Position numbers and translations under genes: made by a program. Shown here piece after piece: positions 6,359 to 12,853 of a stretch of DNA of 21,977 nucleotides. Where the stretch lies: positions 1-21,977 of the IMG/VR virus record IMGVR_UViG_3300010885_023634. One strand, given 5' to 3'. The notes under the pieces were generated by a model. That model saw only the letters and a program-made list of their open reading frames with translations, ran no database searches and was not told where the DNA came from. How positions within the stretch are numbered: the first letter of the stretch is position 1; each line of letters starts with the position of its first letter. This stretch comes from a virus.

Positions 6359-6464
6359 GTGGCAGGATAAAAATTGGCAATACATTCCTGCATGTTCAAC
6401 AAACGTCCTACAAAGATTTAAAGAGCAATTTAACTGGACTCCGCCATCGGAGCAAAAACAATGA
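6321..6464 (+). CDS. 47-residue protein of unknown function
   Basis: The frame is open from 6279, but the ATG at 6321 has GGGAG (6309-6313) 7 nt upstream and gives a 47-residue product. An ATG at 6315 is a less well-spaced alternative. The protein is basic at the N-terminus (MKKQVKPVATIPKWQDKNWQ) and has a WTPPSE motif near its end. It overlaps the PRTase gene by 38 nt and the next gene by ATGA, fitting the compact chain. No family is recognised. Confidence 0.55.
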   Translation: MKKQVKPVATIPKWQDKNWQYIPACSTNVLQRFKEQFNWTPPSEQKQ

Positions 6465-6895
6465 ACCAAGACATATACGACTCTGTATTAGAGTTTAGAA
6501 AGAAATTAAACTTGCCTATTGGCACTAAACCTCAGCTCTTAGAGCCCGTTGATATAAGCTTTTATGCTCGCTTTATCATGGAAGAGCTTAGTGAATTAAT
6601 GAAAGCACATGAGAAAGGAAACTTAGTAGATGCTGCTGACGCTGTTGCCGATTTGTCTTACGTTGTTATGGGGCTGTCTCACCATATGTGTTTGCCGTTA
6701 CCTGCTATCTTAAAAGTCGTACATCATGCTAATATGCAAAAAGAACCAGGTACTACATCACGTGGCTATATACAAGATGCTGTTAAGCCGTCTGAGTGGA
6801 TAGGACCTGAAGATGATATAGCACTTATTTTGTTTGAGCATTCTAAACGTAGATCAGAAGCTTGTACAAAAACCGATGGAGAAATACTTATATGA
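6461..6895 (+). CDS. MazG-like nucleotide pyrophosphohydrolase
   Basis: The 144-residue protein has the all-alpha NTP-pyrophosphohydrolase signature: EExxE at 41, 42 and 45 (EELSELMKAHEKG), then a second metal-binding helix with Asp57, Asp60 and Asp64 (VDAADAVADLSYVV). The following VVHHANMQK and GYIQDAVKPSEWIGP resemble PRA-PH/MazG-like phage proteins, where the DA-KP-W segment closes the substrate pocket. The enzyme would hydrolyse a (d)NTP to (d)NMP and pyrophosphate. Substrates range widely in the family, from ppGpp-related effects to dGTP removal in Z-DNA phages (MazZ). ATGA overlaps occur on both sides. The residues after 120 are variable and of unknown role. Confidence 0.82.
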   Translation: MNQDIYDSVLEFRKKLNLPIGTKPQLLEPVDISFYARFIMEELSELMKAHEKGNLVDAADAVADLSYVVMGLSHHMCLPLPAILKVVHHANMQKEPGTTSRGYIQDAVKPSEWIGPEDDIALILFEHSKRRSEACTKTDGEILI

Positions 6896-7047
6896 CAGAG
6901 CGTTATTGCACAATATGCAATACATTTAAAACTGATAGTCAGGTCAAGTATTTTCCTAGCATTAAGCGGTATAAGTGTCTTGTATGCATTGAGAAACAAA
7001 AAACATTAGATAAAAAAAATAAAAATAATTGTTTACTTACAAAGTAA
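6892..7047 (+). CDS. Small zinc-ribbon protein
   Basis: The start is the ATG at 6892, overlapping the MazG-like stop as ATGA; an upstream in-frame ATG at 6862 is buried in that gene. The 51-residue product has two CxxC knuckles (Cys6/Cys9 and Cys29/Cys32), 19 residues apart, which could hold one zinc ion. A Lys/Asn-rich basic tail follows. Such mini zinc ribbons often bind nucleic acid or proteins, but no target can be read here. Its last codons lie in the hairpin and promoter P4 (7028-7060), so coding and regulatory sequence are shared. Confidence 0.72.
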   Translation: MTERYCTICNTFKTDSQVKYFPSIKRYKCLVCIEKQKTLDKKNKNNCLLTK

Positions 7048-7060
7048 ACAATGGTATAAT
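7028..7060 (+). promoter_or_regulatory. Promoter P4 embedded in a perfect hairpin
   Basis: A perfect 11-bp stem (ATTGTTTACTT at 7028-7038, AAGTAAACAAT at 7042-7052, loop ACA) contains the -35 box TTTACT (7032-7037). A 17-nt spacer leads to TATAAT (7055-7060) with TGG before it as an extended -10. The leader TAATACTTAATAC and AAGGAG (7087-7092) follow. It drives the long replication operon. The palindrome covers the -35 and most of the spacer, where an operator would sit. Confidence 0.8.
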
Positions 7061-7099
7061 TTATCTAATACTTAATACTAAACTTCAAGGAGAATTATC

Positions 7100-7582
7100 A
7101 TTAACATTTTTTATTTACACCCTATAGCAAAAATTTGTGCGGTTTACCATTCAGATAAACACGTGTGCAAAATGATCATAGAGTCAGCACAATTATTATC
7201 TACAGCTCATCATGAGCTTAATAATGGTCACAATGTTACGTACAAACCTACGCATAAAAATCATCCTAGCAACGTTTGGGCTAGATCATCTAAGTTACAT
7301 TACATGTATGTTTATGAGCTTGCTATGGGGTTATGTAAAGAATATACTAAGCGTTATCACAAAACGCATGCTACCGAAGCTATTCTTAGAAATGAATTAG
7401 CATCACCACCACCAGAGCTTACATTTGGCGGTTGGTCTAATCCCCCACAAGCCATGCCTGATGCATACAAACACCATGATACAGTCACAGCATACCGTCA
7501 ATACTATCGCTATAAAGCAACTATTATGTCAATGAAGTGGTATCAAGACAATGCTTATGCACCGGATTTTATGGCAGTATGA
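7100..7582 (+). CDS. Conserved phage protein with apparent ATT start
   Basis: The frame opens after a TAA at 7079-7081 and contains no ATG, GTG or TTG before GTG at 7163. Starting at ATT 7100 the product begins (M)NIFYLHPIAKICAVYHSDKH. From memory this matches a phage family of unknown function that usually starts MNIF-YLD and carries YHCDKHVVKMILE. AAGGAG (7087-7092) is 7 nt upstream, ideal spacing. The 160-residue protein continues with SAQLLSTAHH, then HPSNVWAR, AMPDAYK and AYRQYYRYKA, all typical of the family. Starting at GTG 7163 would delete the conserved first 21 residues and has no ribosome site. A sequencing error (ATG to ATT) or recent mutation is the alternative. It is the first gene of the P4 operon. 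Confidence 0.8.
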   Translation: MNIFYLHPIAKICAVYHSDKHVCKMIIESAQLLSTAHHELNNGHNVTYKPTHKNHPSNVWARSSKLHYMYVYELAMGLCKEYTKRYHKTHATEAILRNELASPPPELTFGGWSNPPQAMPDAYKHHDTVTAYRQYYRYKATIMSMKWYQDNAYAPDFMAV

Positions 7583-8001
7583 GTAAATGGGACCAACGTT
7601 ATTTAGATCTTGCCAAGCACATTGCTACATGGTCTAAAGACCCATCAACACAATGTGGTGCGGTAATAACAGACGGTCATAGGATAATAAGTACCGGCTT
7701 TAATGGGTTTCCCCAAGGTATTGATGATGATGAACGCCTTGATGTACGTAGTAAAAAATATGAAATAGTGATTCATGCAGAGATGAATGCTGTACTCTTT
7801 GCTAAACAAGATTTACACGGTTGCACAATCTACACTTATCCTTATCAACCGTGTAGTCGTTGCGCATCTGTGTTAATACAAGCAGGTATTCGTAGAGTAG
7901 TTACTACAAAACAAGTACCTGGTAGATGGCAGGAATCATTTGATATTGCAAATGGTTTATTTAATGAAGCAAACGTAGAACTTATCCAACTAGGAACTTA
8001 A
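7579..8001 (+). CDS. dCMP deaminase
   Basis: The 140-residue protein (start ATG 7579, ATGA overlap with the previous stop; upstream in-frame starts lie inside that gene) is a zinc-dependent cytidylate deaminase. It has HAEMNA with His66 and the catalytic Glu68, and PCSRC with zinc ligands Cys92 and Cys95. The N-terminal KDPSTQCGAVI and TGFNGFP segments are also typical of the dCMP deaminase family. The enzyme converts dCMP to dUMP, the substrate for thymidylate synthesis, and so links to the ThyX-like gene at 15740. The length is close to other phage dCMP deaminases. ComEB-like and phage T4 cd proteins are the relatives I have in mind. Confidence 0.9.
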   Translation: MSKWDQRYLDLAKHIATWSKDPSTQCGAVITDGHRIISTGFNGFPQGIDDDERLDVRSKKYEIVIHAEMNAVLFAKQDLHGCTIYTYPYQPCSRCASVLIQAGIRRVVTTKQVPGRWQESFDIANGLFNEANVELIQLGT

Positions 8002-8004
8002 CTT

Positions 8005-8385
8005 ATGAACTTAACATTAACAGCTCTTATTGAGCAATTAGTAGAAGTAAAACAAAAACGGTCTGATATTGCTAACCAAGATACGGAGTTATCAAGACAA
8101 GCAGCTGCATTAGAATCAGATATTATGCATCTTATGTCAGAGGTTGGCACAACCAAGGCGGCTACAGAGTCTGGCCACTCAGTCACTATGTCTAAAAAGC
8201 TAATACCCGTTATTAATGATTGGGACACATTTTATGACTATGTGCAACAAACAAAGAGTTTTGACTTACTCCATAAGCGTCTAAGTACTACAGCGTTTAA
8301 GGACAGGCAAGAGAATGGTGAACAGATCCCCGGTTCTACCATTACAGAGTTGTGGGGAATTAACTTAACTAAATCACGTAAATAA
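8005..8385 (+). CDS. Conserved phage protein next to the candidate SSB
   Basis: The 126-residue product has an N-terminal coiled coil (about residues 5-45, VEVKQKRSDIANQDTELSRQ onward). A folded C-terminal part follows with WDTFYDYVQQTKSFDLLHKR and GEQIPGS. From memory, phage proteins with a FDLLxKR and GExxPG pattern sit beside replication genes in podophages; their role is unknown. An AGGA site lies 9 nt before the ATG. It lies in the P4 operon between dCMP deaminase and the candidate ssDNA-binding protein, which suggests a replication-associated role, an inference from position only. Confidence 0.68.
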   Translation: MNLTLTALIEQLVEVKQKRSDIANQDTELSRQAAALESDIMHLMSEVGTTKAATESGHSVTMSKKLIPVINDWDTFYDYVQQTKSFDLLHKRLSTTAFKDRQENGEQIPGSTITELWGINLTKSRK

Positions 8386-8396
8386 GGACGTCTAAA

Positions 8397-9134
8397 ATGG
8401 CTAAAAACGAAATTGTAGCATTTGAACAAGAACTTGCAGCTTTGGCAGCTCAGTCAATACAAGCAGAGAAATCATCTGCTGGTGTATCATTCATCACTAC
8501 AAGTGGTGGTGTAATGAAATACAAGGATAACCCAATTGCTGGTAACTCATTAGAGGTGGTTGTGTTGACCTCTCCTGTTGAGCGGTTGTATTACACCTCA
8601 AGGTATGACCCTACCAACAATGCTCCTCCAACTTGTTATGCATTAGGCTCTACGCTTACTGGCTTAAAACCTAGTCACTTATCAGATACACCACAGGCAG
8701 AGTTTTGTGAGACATGCCCTAAAAACCAATGGGGTAGTGCTACGAACGGCGGTAAAGGTAAAGCTTGTAGTGAAAAGCGTAGATTATTCTTAATGACTTC
8801 TGACTCTATTGACTCAGTAGACAATGTGTCATTAGGCGAAGTGGCAGCACTACGTATTCCTGTCACTAGTGTAAAAGGTTTCTCCACTTATGTACAAACC
8901 GTGGCATCTACAGTAAAACGACCGCTTGCTGGTGTGGTAACTAAAGTGGCACTTCTTCCTGATCCTAAAACACAGTTTAAGATTCAGTTTAGCTTTGTTA
9001 AAACGATCGAGTCTATTGATGTAGTAAAAGCACTTATTGCACGTGGTGAACGTGAAATGACAAATGCTATAAATACATTGGACACTGAGGAATTAGCAGA
9101 GACCACAGAACCTGCAACATCTGCTAAGTACTAA
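8397..9134 (+). CDS. Candidate ssDNA-binding protein with Cys cluster
   Basis: The 245-residue protein lies directly before DNA polymerase (1 nt gap) and has an AAGGACG ribosome site. A central Cys cluster (PTCYAL, EFCETCPKNQWGS, then GKACSEKRR, about residues 79-128) could bind zinc. It is followed by a beta-rich segment (LRIPVTSVKGFSTYVQTV, TKVALLPDPKTQFKIQFSFV) that could be an OB-type fold, then an acidic, flexible C-terminus (DTEELAETTEP). A beta domain, a zinc knuckle and an acidic tail next to polymerase is the pattern of phage SSBs such as T4 gp32, but there is no clear sequence match. Function is inferred. Confidence 0.6.
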   Translation: MAKNEIVAFEQELAALAAQSIQAEKSSAGVSFITTSGGVMKYKDNPIAGNSLEVVVLTSPVERLYYTSRYDPTNNAPPTCYALGSTLTGLKPSHLSDTPQAEFCETCPKNQWGSATNGGKGKACSEKRRLFLMTSDSIDSVDNVSLGEVAALRIPVTSVKGFSTYVQTVASTVKRPLAGVVTKVALLPDPKTQFKIQFSFVKTIESIDVVKALIARGEREMTNAINTLDTEELAETTEPATSAKY

Positions 9135-9135
9135 T

Positions 9136-10953
9136 ATGACAGAACCAATCTTCCTCGACTTTGAAACAGAGGCAATTGGTCCAAGACCGCATTACCCACC
9201 TATCCCGGTGGGTCTTGCTGTTTTAGACAGAACAGGCCAGTTTAAATCAGACTATTATGCATTTAAGCATGATAGCAATAACAATACAACATATGAAAAC
9301 ACTAGATCATTGCTTATTCGCATATGGGAATCAGGCCGTAGCATTTGCTTTCATAATGCTATGTTTGATATGGCTGTTATCACAGAAAGATTTGGGCTGG
9401 ATTTCTTGGATCCTCGCAGGGTTCATGACACTCTGGTTCTTGCTTTTTTGTATAACCCTTACGTTCGTTCTTTATCTTTAAAAGAACTCTGTGTTGAATG
9501 GCTAAATATTAAACCTGAAGAGCGTGACCAGTTGTTTGAATGGTTGGTTGAGCATATACCAGAAGTTGCTAAGAAACCAAAGACTGCTGGTGCTTATATT
9601 GCAAGAGGTCCTGCAGACCTTGTAGGAATGTATGCGATGGCCGACGTTGAACTAACAGCTAAGTTATGGGATTACACCAAGGAAGTACGAGATACTATGC
9701 CTGAGGCCTATCTTAGAGAAATAGAGTTAATGCCTGTTCTATTGGAAAACTCTAGATTAGGAGTACGTGTTGACCGTGAAGGTTTGCAATCATGTCTTGA
9801 TAAAGCAAAAGCAGATATTATGCAATGTGAAGTCTGGTTAAATAAGTACTTTAATGCCGACACTATTAACTATAATTCCGGTGCCCAATTGGTTCAAATC
9901 ATTCAAGCTAAAGGTTGTTATAGCAAAGAAAAGAAATGGCCAACGAGTGATAAAGGTACACCTCTTTCAGATAAAGATACTCTGGCTGACTTAATCACAG
10001 ACAGTGAGTTATCTTCTGTATTACGGCATCGAGACGTGCTTGTTAAACTTACAGGGACATACATAGAGCCATGGCTAGAGCAATCACAAGAGACAGGCCG
10101 TATATATACAGAGTGGAATACAGTAAGAGGTGAGGCAGGAGGAACAAGAACAGGGCGGTTATCATCAAAGCCAACTCTTCAAACAATGCCTACACGAGGA
10201 CCAAAGACTCCACTGCCTTCAGAGATTCATGGTTTAATTATACCTAAAGTCAGACAATATATCCTACCTGATGAAGGACATAGCATGATTGCTTGTGACT
10301 TTAATGCGCAGGAACTTAGATTGTTTGCATACTTTGAGGATGGGTTGTTAAAGCAGCAGTATCTACAAAACCCTAAAGCAGACTTACACACATTTAGCAA
10401 GAACTTAATGAGTGATAAGGTAGGTAGAGACATTCCTCGAGACTATGTTAAGACATTATCATTCGGTATTTTGTACGGTGCAGGGCCTAAAAAGTTAGCA
10501 GAGATGTTAAAGATACCGTACGATGAAGCCCGTGAACTTGTAGATCTATATAAGTCAGAGGTTGCAACAGGTCTTTCTGGCATTAATGAAGACTTAATGG
10601 CAAGATACCGTATGAAAAAGCCATTTAGAACACTAGGTGGTAGACTTGTAAAAGGTGAGCCACCAAAGATCATTAATGGAAGGCTTATGGAGTTTGGGTT
10701 TAAGTCACTTAATACATTAATCCAAGGTTCAGGCGCAGACCAAGCAAAGAAAGCAATGATTGACTATGCAAGAGTTGCCGAGAATTCACGGTTATTACTA
10801 TCACTGCATGATGAGATTGTGATTACATGTGAAAAAGGCTATGAGGAGCGTGAAGCTGCCAAATTAAGACATTGCATGGAGAATACATTCTCAACAGACG
10901 TACCATTCATTGCAGAGGCAGTAATTGGCAATAACTTTAGCGAGGTAAAGTAA
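9136..10953 (+). CDS. Family A DNA polymerase with 3'-5' exonuclease
   Basis: This 605-residue replicative polymerase has a proofreading domain with the full DEDDy set: Asp8 and Glu10 (FLDFETE), Asp78 (HNAMFD), and Tyr166/Asp170 (YAMAD). The polymerase domain has motif A at Asp388 (IACDFNAQELR, a variant of DYSxIELR). Motif B (O-helix) has Arg435, Lys439, Phe443 and Tyr447, and motif C is HDE at 558-560. Phe443 aligns with E. coli Pol I Phe762, so dideoxynucleotide discrimination should resemble Pol I rather than T7. There is no 5'-nuclease domain, as is usual in phage. It follows the candidate SSB by 1 nt and overlaps the next gene as TAATG. Confidence 0.96.
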   Translation: MTEPIFLDFETEAIGPRPHYPPIPVGLAVLDRTGQFKSDYYAFKHDSNNNTTYENTRSLLIRIWESGRSICFHNAMFDMAVITERFGLDFLDPRRVHDTLVLAFLYNPYVRSLSLKELCVEWLNIKPEERDQLFEWLVEHIPEVAKKPKTAGAYIARGPADLVGMYAMADVELTAKLWDYTKEVRDTMPEAYLREIELMPVLLENSRLGVRVDREGLQSCLDKAKADIMQCEVWLNKYFNADTINYNSGAQLVQIIQAKGCYSKEKKWPTSDKGTPLSDKDTLADLITDSELSSVLRHRDVLVKLTGTYIEPWLEQSQETGRIYTEWNTVRGEAGGTRTGRLSSKPTLQTMPTRGPKTPLPSEIHGLIIPKVRQYILPDEGHSMIACDFNAQELRLFAYFEDGLLKQQYLQNPKADLHTFSKNLMSDKVGRDIPRDYVKTLSFGILYGAGPKKLAEMLKIPYDEARELVDLYKSEVATGLSGINEDLMARYRMKKPFRTLGGRLVKGEPPKIINGRLMEFGFKSLNTLIQGSGADQAKKAMIDYARVAENSRLLLSLHDEIVITCEKGYEEREAAKLRHCMENTFSTDVPFIAEAVIGNNFSEVK

Positions 10954-11105
10954 TGACTGAAACACAACTTATTGAGTTTAATATAAGAATGGTTGAACTA
11001 CAACAAGCAATGCAAGACTTAAAATACCAATTAGCACAAAAGCACGATGAAATACAAGTATTAAAAAAAGAATTAATGCAATTAAAGAAAGAGAGTAAAA
11101 AATGA
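10953..11105 (+). CDS. 50-residue coiled-coil protein
   Basis: A TAATG overlap with the polymerase stop opens a 50-codon frame that ends in an ATGA overlap with the next gene. The sequence (MTETQLIEFNIRMVELQQAM, then QDLKYQLAQKHDEIQVL) has uninterrupted heptad spacing and a Lys/Glu-rich end. It is probably a single dimerising helix. Tight coupling on both sides and the position after DNA polymerase support a real gene. The role is unknown. Confidence 0.7.
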   Translation: MTETQLIEFNIRMVELQQAMQDLKYQLAQKHDEIQVLKKELMQLKKESKK

Positions 11106-11293
11106 AATTTATACTCGGATTCGCACTAGGCGCGTTTGTTGCAACCATTGGTGTTTATGAACTTTTAAGCAGGGCTGAAAGAGGTTTAGGTTATGTAAAA
11201 GAGAAAGTAGTTGCGTATGACTGCCAACTCGCTGAGATTAGCCCTGATATACCTAAAGATTATAAAAAAGCGTGTAGAGAGGCTAGAAAATGA
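11102..11293 (+). CDS. Small membrane-anchored protein
   Basis: The 63-residue protein starts MKFILGFALGAFVATIGVYE, a hydrophobic segment of about 20 residues that should be a single membrane anchor or uncleaved signal. A charged, soluble C-terminal part follows (about residues 25-63), with two Cys (residues 41 and 58) and a basic end. It could be an inner-membrane protein with its tail on either side. Spanin or holin roles are conceivable, but it sits among replication genes rather than lysis genes. ATGA overlaps exist on both sides. Confidence 0.7.
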   Translation: MKFILGFALGAFVATIGVYELLSRAERGLGYVKEKVVAYDCQLAEISPDIPKDYKKACREARK

Positions 11294-11625
11294 GCGGAGA
11301 ATTTAAAGTAGATGAAAAATGGTATCAAAGATCTTTAAATCTTCTTAAAGAAATTACGGATAACTCGCAAAAAGAAATTACGAAACTAAAGGCTGAAATT
11401 GAAGCGTTGAAAAAAGAACTAGCACTACAAAAACTATCTGACATTGGGCAAGAGATTGAAGACCGAGACTCTGCTATATATGCAACAGGTTATTGGAATG
11501 GCATTGAAAAAGCAAAGCCTCGTGAACTAACAGATGAGGAAATATTGGAACTTAGCAATACTATGCCTTATGCAAACAGATTTGAATTTGCAAGAGCAGT
11601 TTTAAAGAAAGCGACTGAGAAATGA
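11290..11625 (+). CDS. Coiled-coil protein of unknown function
   Basis: The 111-residue product has a long coiled coil at about residues 10-58 (KEITDNSQKEITKLKAEIEA, LKKELALQKL). A helical C-terminal part follows with YWNGIEKAKPRELTDEEILE and AVLKKATEK. No catalytic motif is visible. It is ATGA-coupled to the membrane protein before it and to the gene after it. Its last codons contain an 18-nt sequence (11606-11623) repeated exactly at the end of the next gene. The family is not recognised. Confidence 0.7.
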   Translation: MSGEFKVDEKWYQRSLNLLKEITDNSQKEITKLKAEIEALKKELALQKLSDIGQEIEDRDSAIYATGYWNGIEKAKPRELTDEEILELSNTMPYANRFEFARAVLKKATEK

Positions 11626-11904
11626 AAATGCATATAGAGTTTTATTCTTATGTCCAAAGTTATATTGAAAAGTACCCTGAGTGCGGTGCTTATGTTTCTA
11701 ATTATGTTGCAAAAGGAATTGAACTTGCTAGACAGTCTGATATGCAAAGAGCCTGTGATATGGAAACGGCATTGTCAATAGCATTAGCTAAAAGGTTTAA
11801 ACAAACTGATGCCATCATTCTTGATAAGTTACAAAAGTGGGAAGGTAAAACTGCAATTAATTTTGCATCAACAATTGAAAAGCTACAGAAAGCGACTGAG
11901 AAAT
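11606..11904 (+). repeat. Pair of 18-nt direct repeats at two gene ends
   Basis: AGAAAGCGACTGAGAAAT occurs at 11606-11623 and again at 11887-11904. Each copy encodes a KATEK C-terminus and runs into the junction with the next gene. The 281-nt spacing equals one gene, so homologous recombination between the copies would delete or duplicate exactly the 11622-11906 gene. Confidence 0.85.
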
Positions 11905-11906
11905 AA
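11622..11906 (+). CDS. Helical protein of unknown function
   Basis: The 94-residue protein begins MKMHIEFYSYVQSYIEKYPE and is helical throughout. It is moderately charged and has no visible motif. It ends IEKLQKATEK, matching the LKKATEK end of the previous gene through an exact 18-nt DNA repeat (11887-11904). The next gene starts immediately at 11907 without any gap. The function is unknown. Nothing beyond the C-terminal tail suggests duplication of the previous gene. Confidence 0.7.
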   Translation: MKMHIEFYSYVQSYIEKYPECGAYVSNYVAKGIELARQSDMQRACDMETALSIALAKRFKQTDAIILDKLQKWEGKTAINFASTIEKLQKATEK

Positions 11907-12545
11907 ATGGCACATTCATATTCAGCAGTAAAGATGTACGAGCAATGTGCTCGTAAATACAAGTTTGTAAAGATAGATAAACTGGCTGATAAATCAGGAG
12001 CAGCTGCTAATAGAGGTAAAGAAATTCATGCAGAGATAGAAACATATCTAAATGGTGGGCTTCCTATGTTTTCAGATGAAGTCATGTATCTTGGTGATAA
12101 GCTGTCACATTGGATGAGCTTAAAAGCAGCATCCGAAATGCTAATTGCGGTCGATAAAGACTGGAACCTTGTAGAGTACAAAGACCCTAATGCAATGTTT
12201 CGTGGTGTGATTGACTTGTATATGGAACATGGCCCGGAAGCAACTGTTATTGACTTTAAAACAGGTAAGCATCGCGATTATTCTGACCAAACATCAGTGT
12301 ATGCTGCTATGGTGTTAGCATGTAAACCGCACATTGACTATGTAAAGACATCAATAGAGTTTATTGACCTAGCAAAAACTGACAACTATGAAACAATCAC
12401 AAGAAAAGACCTACCAAGACTTAAAGAGCAATTAGAAGTCAGACTTAGAAAATTAGAGAAGGATAAAATTTTTGCGCCTAACCCATCTTTCTTGTGTAAC
12501 TACTGTGCATTTAGTAAAAAAGTAGGCGGACCGTGTCGTTGGTAG
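11907..12545 (+). CDS. PD-(D/E)XK exonuclease with Fe-S cluster (Cas4/RecB-like)
   Basis: The 212-residue protein has the RecB-family nuclease motifs in order: His41 (GKEIHAE), Asp103 (FRGVIDLY), Asp116-Phe-Lys118 (VIDFKTGK) and the Q-Y motif Gln128/Tyr132 (DQTSVYAAM). Four Cys fit the Cas4/AddB iron-sulfur pattern: one near the N-terminus (Cys14, YEQC) and three at the end (Cys197, Cys200, Cys210). It should be a metal-dependent DNA exonuclease acting on ends or recombination intermediates. There is no Cas1/Cas2 or CRISPR array here, so a CRISPR role is not supported. The gene overlaps the VRR-NUC gene by 13 nt. Family placement is solid; polarity is unknown. Confidence 0.88.
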   Translation: MAHSYSAVKMYEQCARKYKFVKIDKLADKSGAAANRGKEIHAEIETYLNGGLPMFSDEVMYLGDKLSHWMSLKAASEMLIAVDKDWNLVEYKDPNAMFRGVIDLYMEHGPEATVIDFKTGKHRDYSDQTSVYAAMVLACKPHIDYVKTSIEFIDLAKTDNYETITRKDLPRLKEQLEVRLRKLEKDKIFAPNPSFLCNYCAFSKKVGGPCRW

Positions 12546-12853
12546 ATAAAGAACCTTATGTCTTAGAACGTGATCTAGAAAGACATTTTAGTGCTGAGTG
12601 TAAGCGCTTAAAAATAGCTACAATTAAGCTGCACTTAAAGTACTCAACTGGTTATCCTGATCGCATCGTTATCCTTCCATTTAATCAAGTGTTATGGGTA
12701 GAGTTAAAGACGATCAAAGGTAAGTTATCACCTATGCAAGAAAATAAGCATATGCTATTACGCCTACATCACCATTGTGTGCTTGTATTACGAACAAAAC
12801 AGGAGATTACAAATGCATTGGAAACCGCATGCGTACCAAGAAAAAGCAATTAA
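12533..12853 (+). CDS. VRR-NUC domain nuclease
   Basis: The 106-residue protein is almost only a VRR-NUC (PD-(D/E)XK) domain. ERDLERHFSAECKRLKI forms the first helix, TGYPDRIVILP holds the catalytic Asp, WVELKTIKGKLS provides Glu and Lys, and PMQENKHMLLRLH is the last helix. VRR-NUC proteins are structure-specific nucleases that are often paired with SNF2 or DEAD helicases in phages. The start is a GTG at 12533, within the end of the Cas4-like gene; TTG at 12539 is an alternative. The 3' end overlaps the helicase gene by 41 nt. The three genes overlap in series and probably work together. Confidence 0.88.
   Translation: MSLVDKEPYVLERDLERHFSAECKRLKIATIKLHLKYSTGYPDRIVILPFNQVLWVELKTIKGKLSPMQENKHMLLRLHHHCVLVLRTKQEITNALETACVPRKSN

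Noticed and set aside
9182-9217. Competing stems at the start of the polymerase gene (ACCCACC/GGTGGGT and CAAGACC/GGTCTTG)
   Set aside because: They lie inside coding sequence, are short and share an arm; without conservation data they are not distinguishable from chance.
11907-12545. A CRISPR system suggested by the Cas4-like nuclease
   Set aside because: No Cas1, Cas2 or repeat-spacer array is visible; Cas4/RecB-like nucleases are common stand-alone phage recombination genes.
12777-12812. Longer N-terminus for the SNF2-like helicase
   Set aside because: It begins at a GTG within the VRR-NUC gene without a ribosome site, while the ATG at 12813 has AGGAG at ideal spacing and begins the conserved domain.
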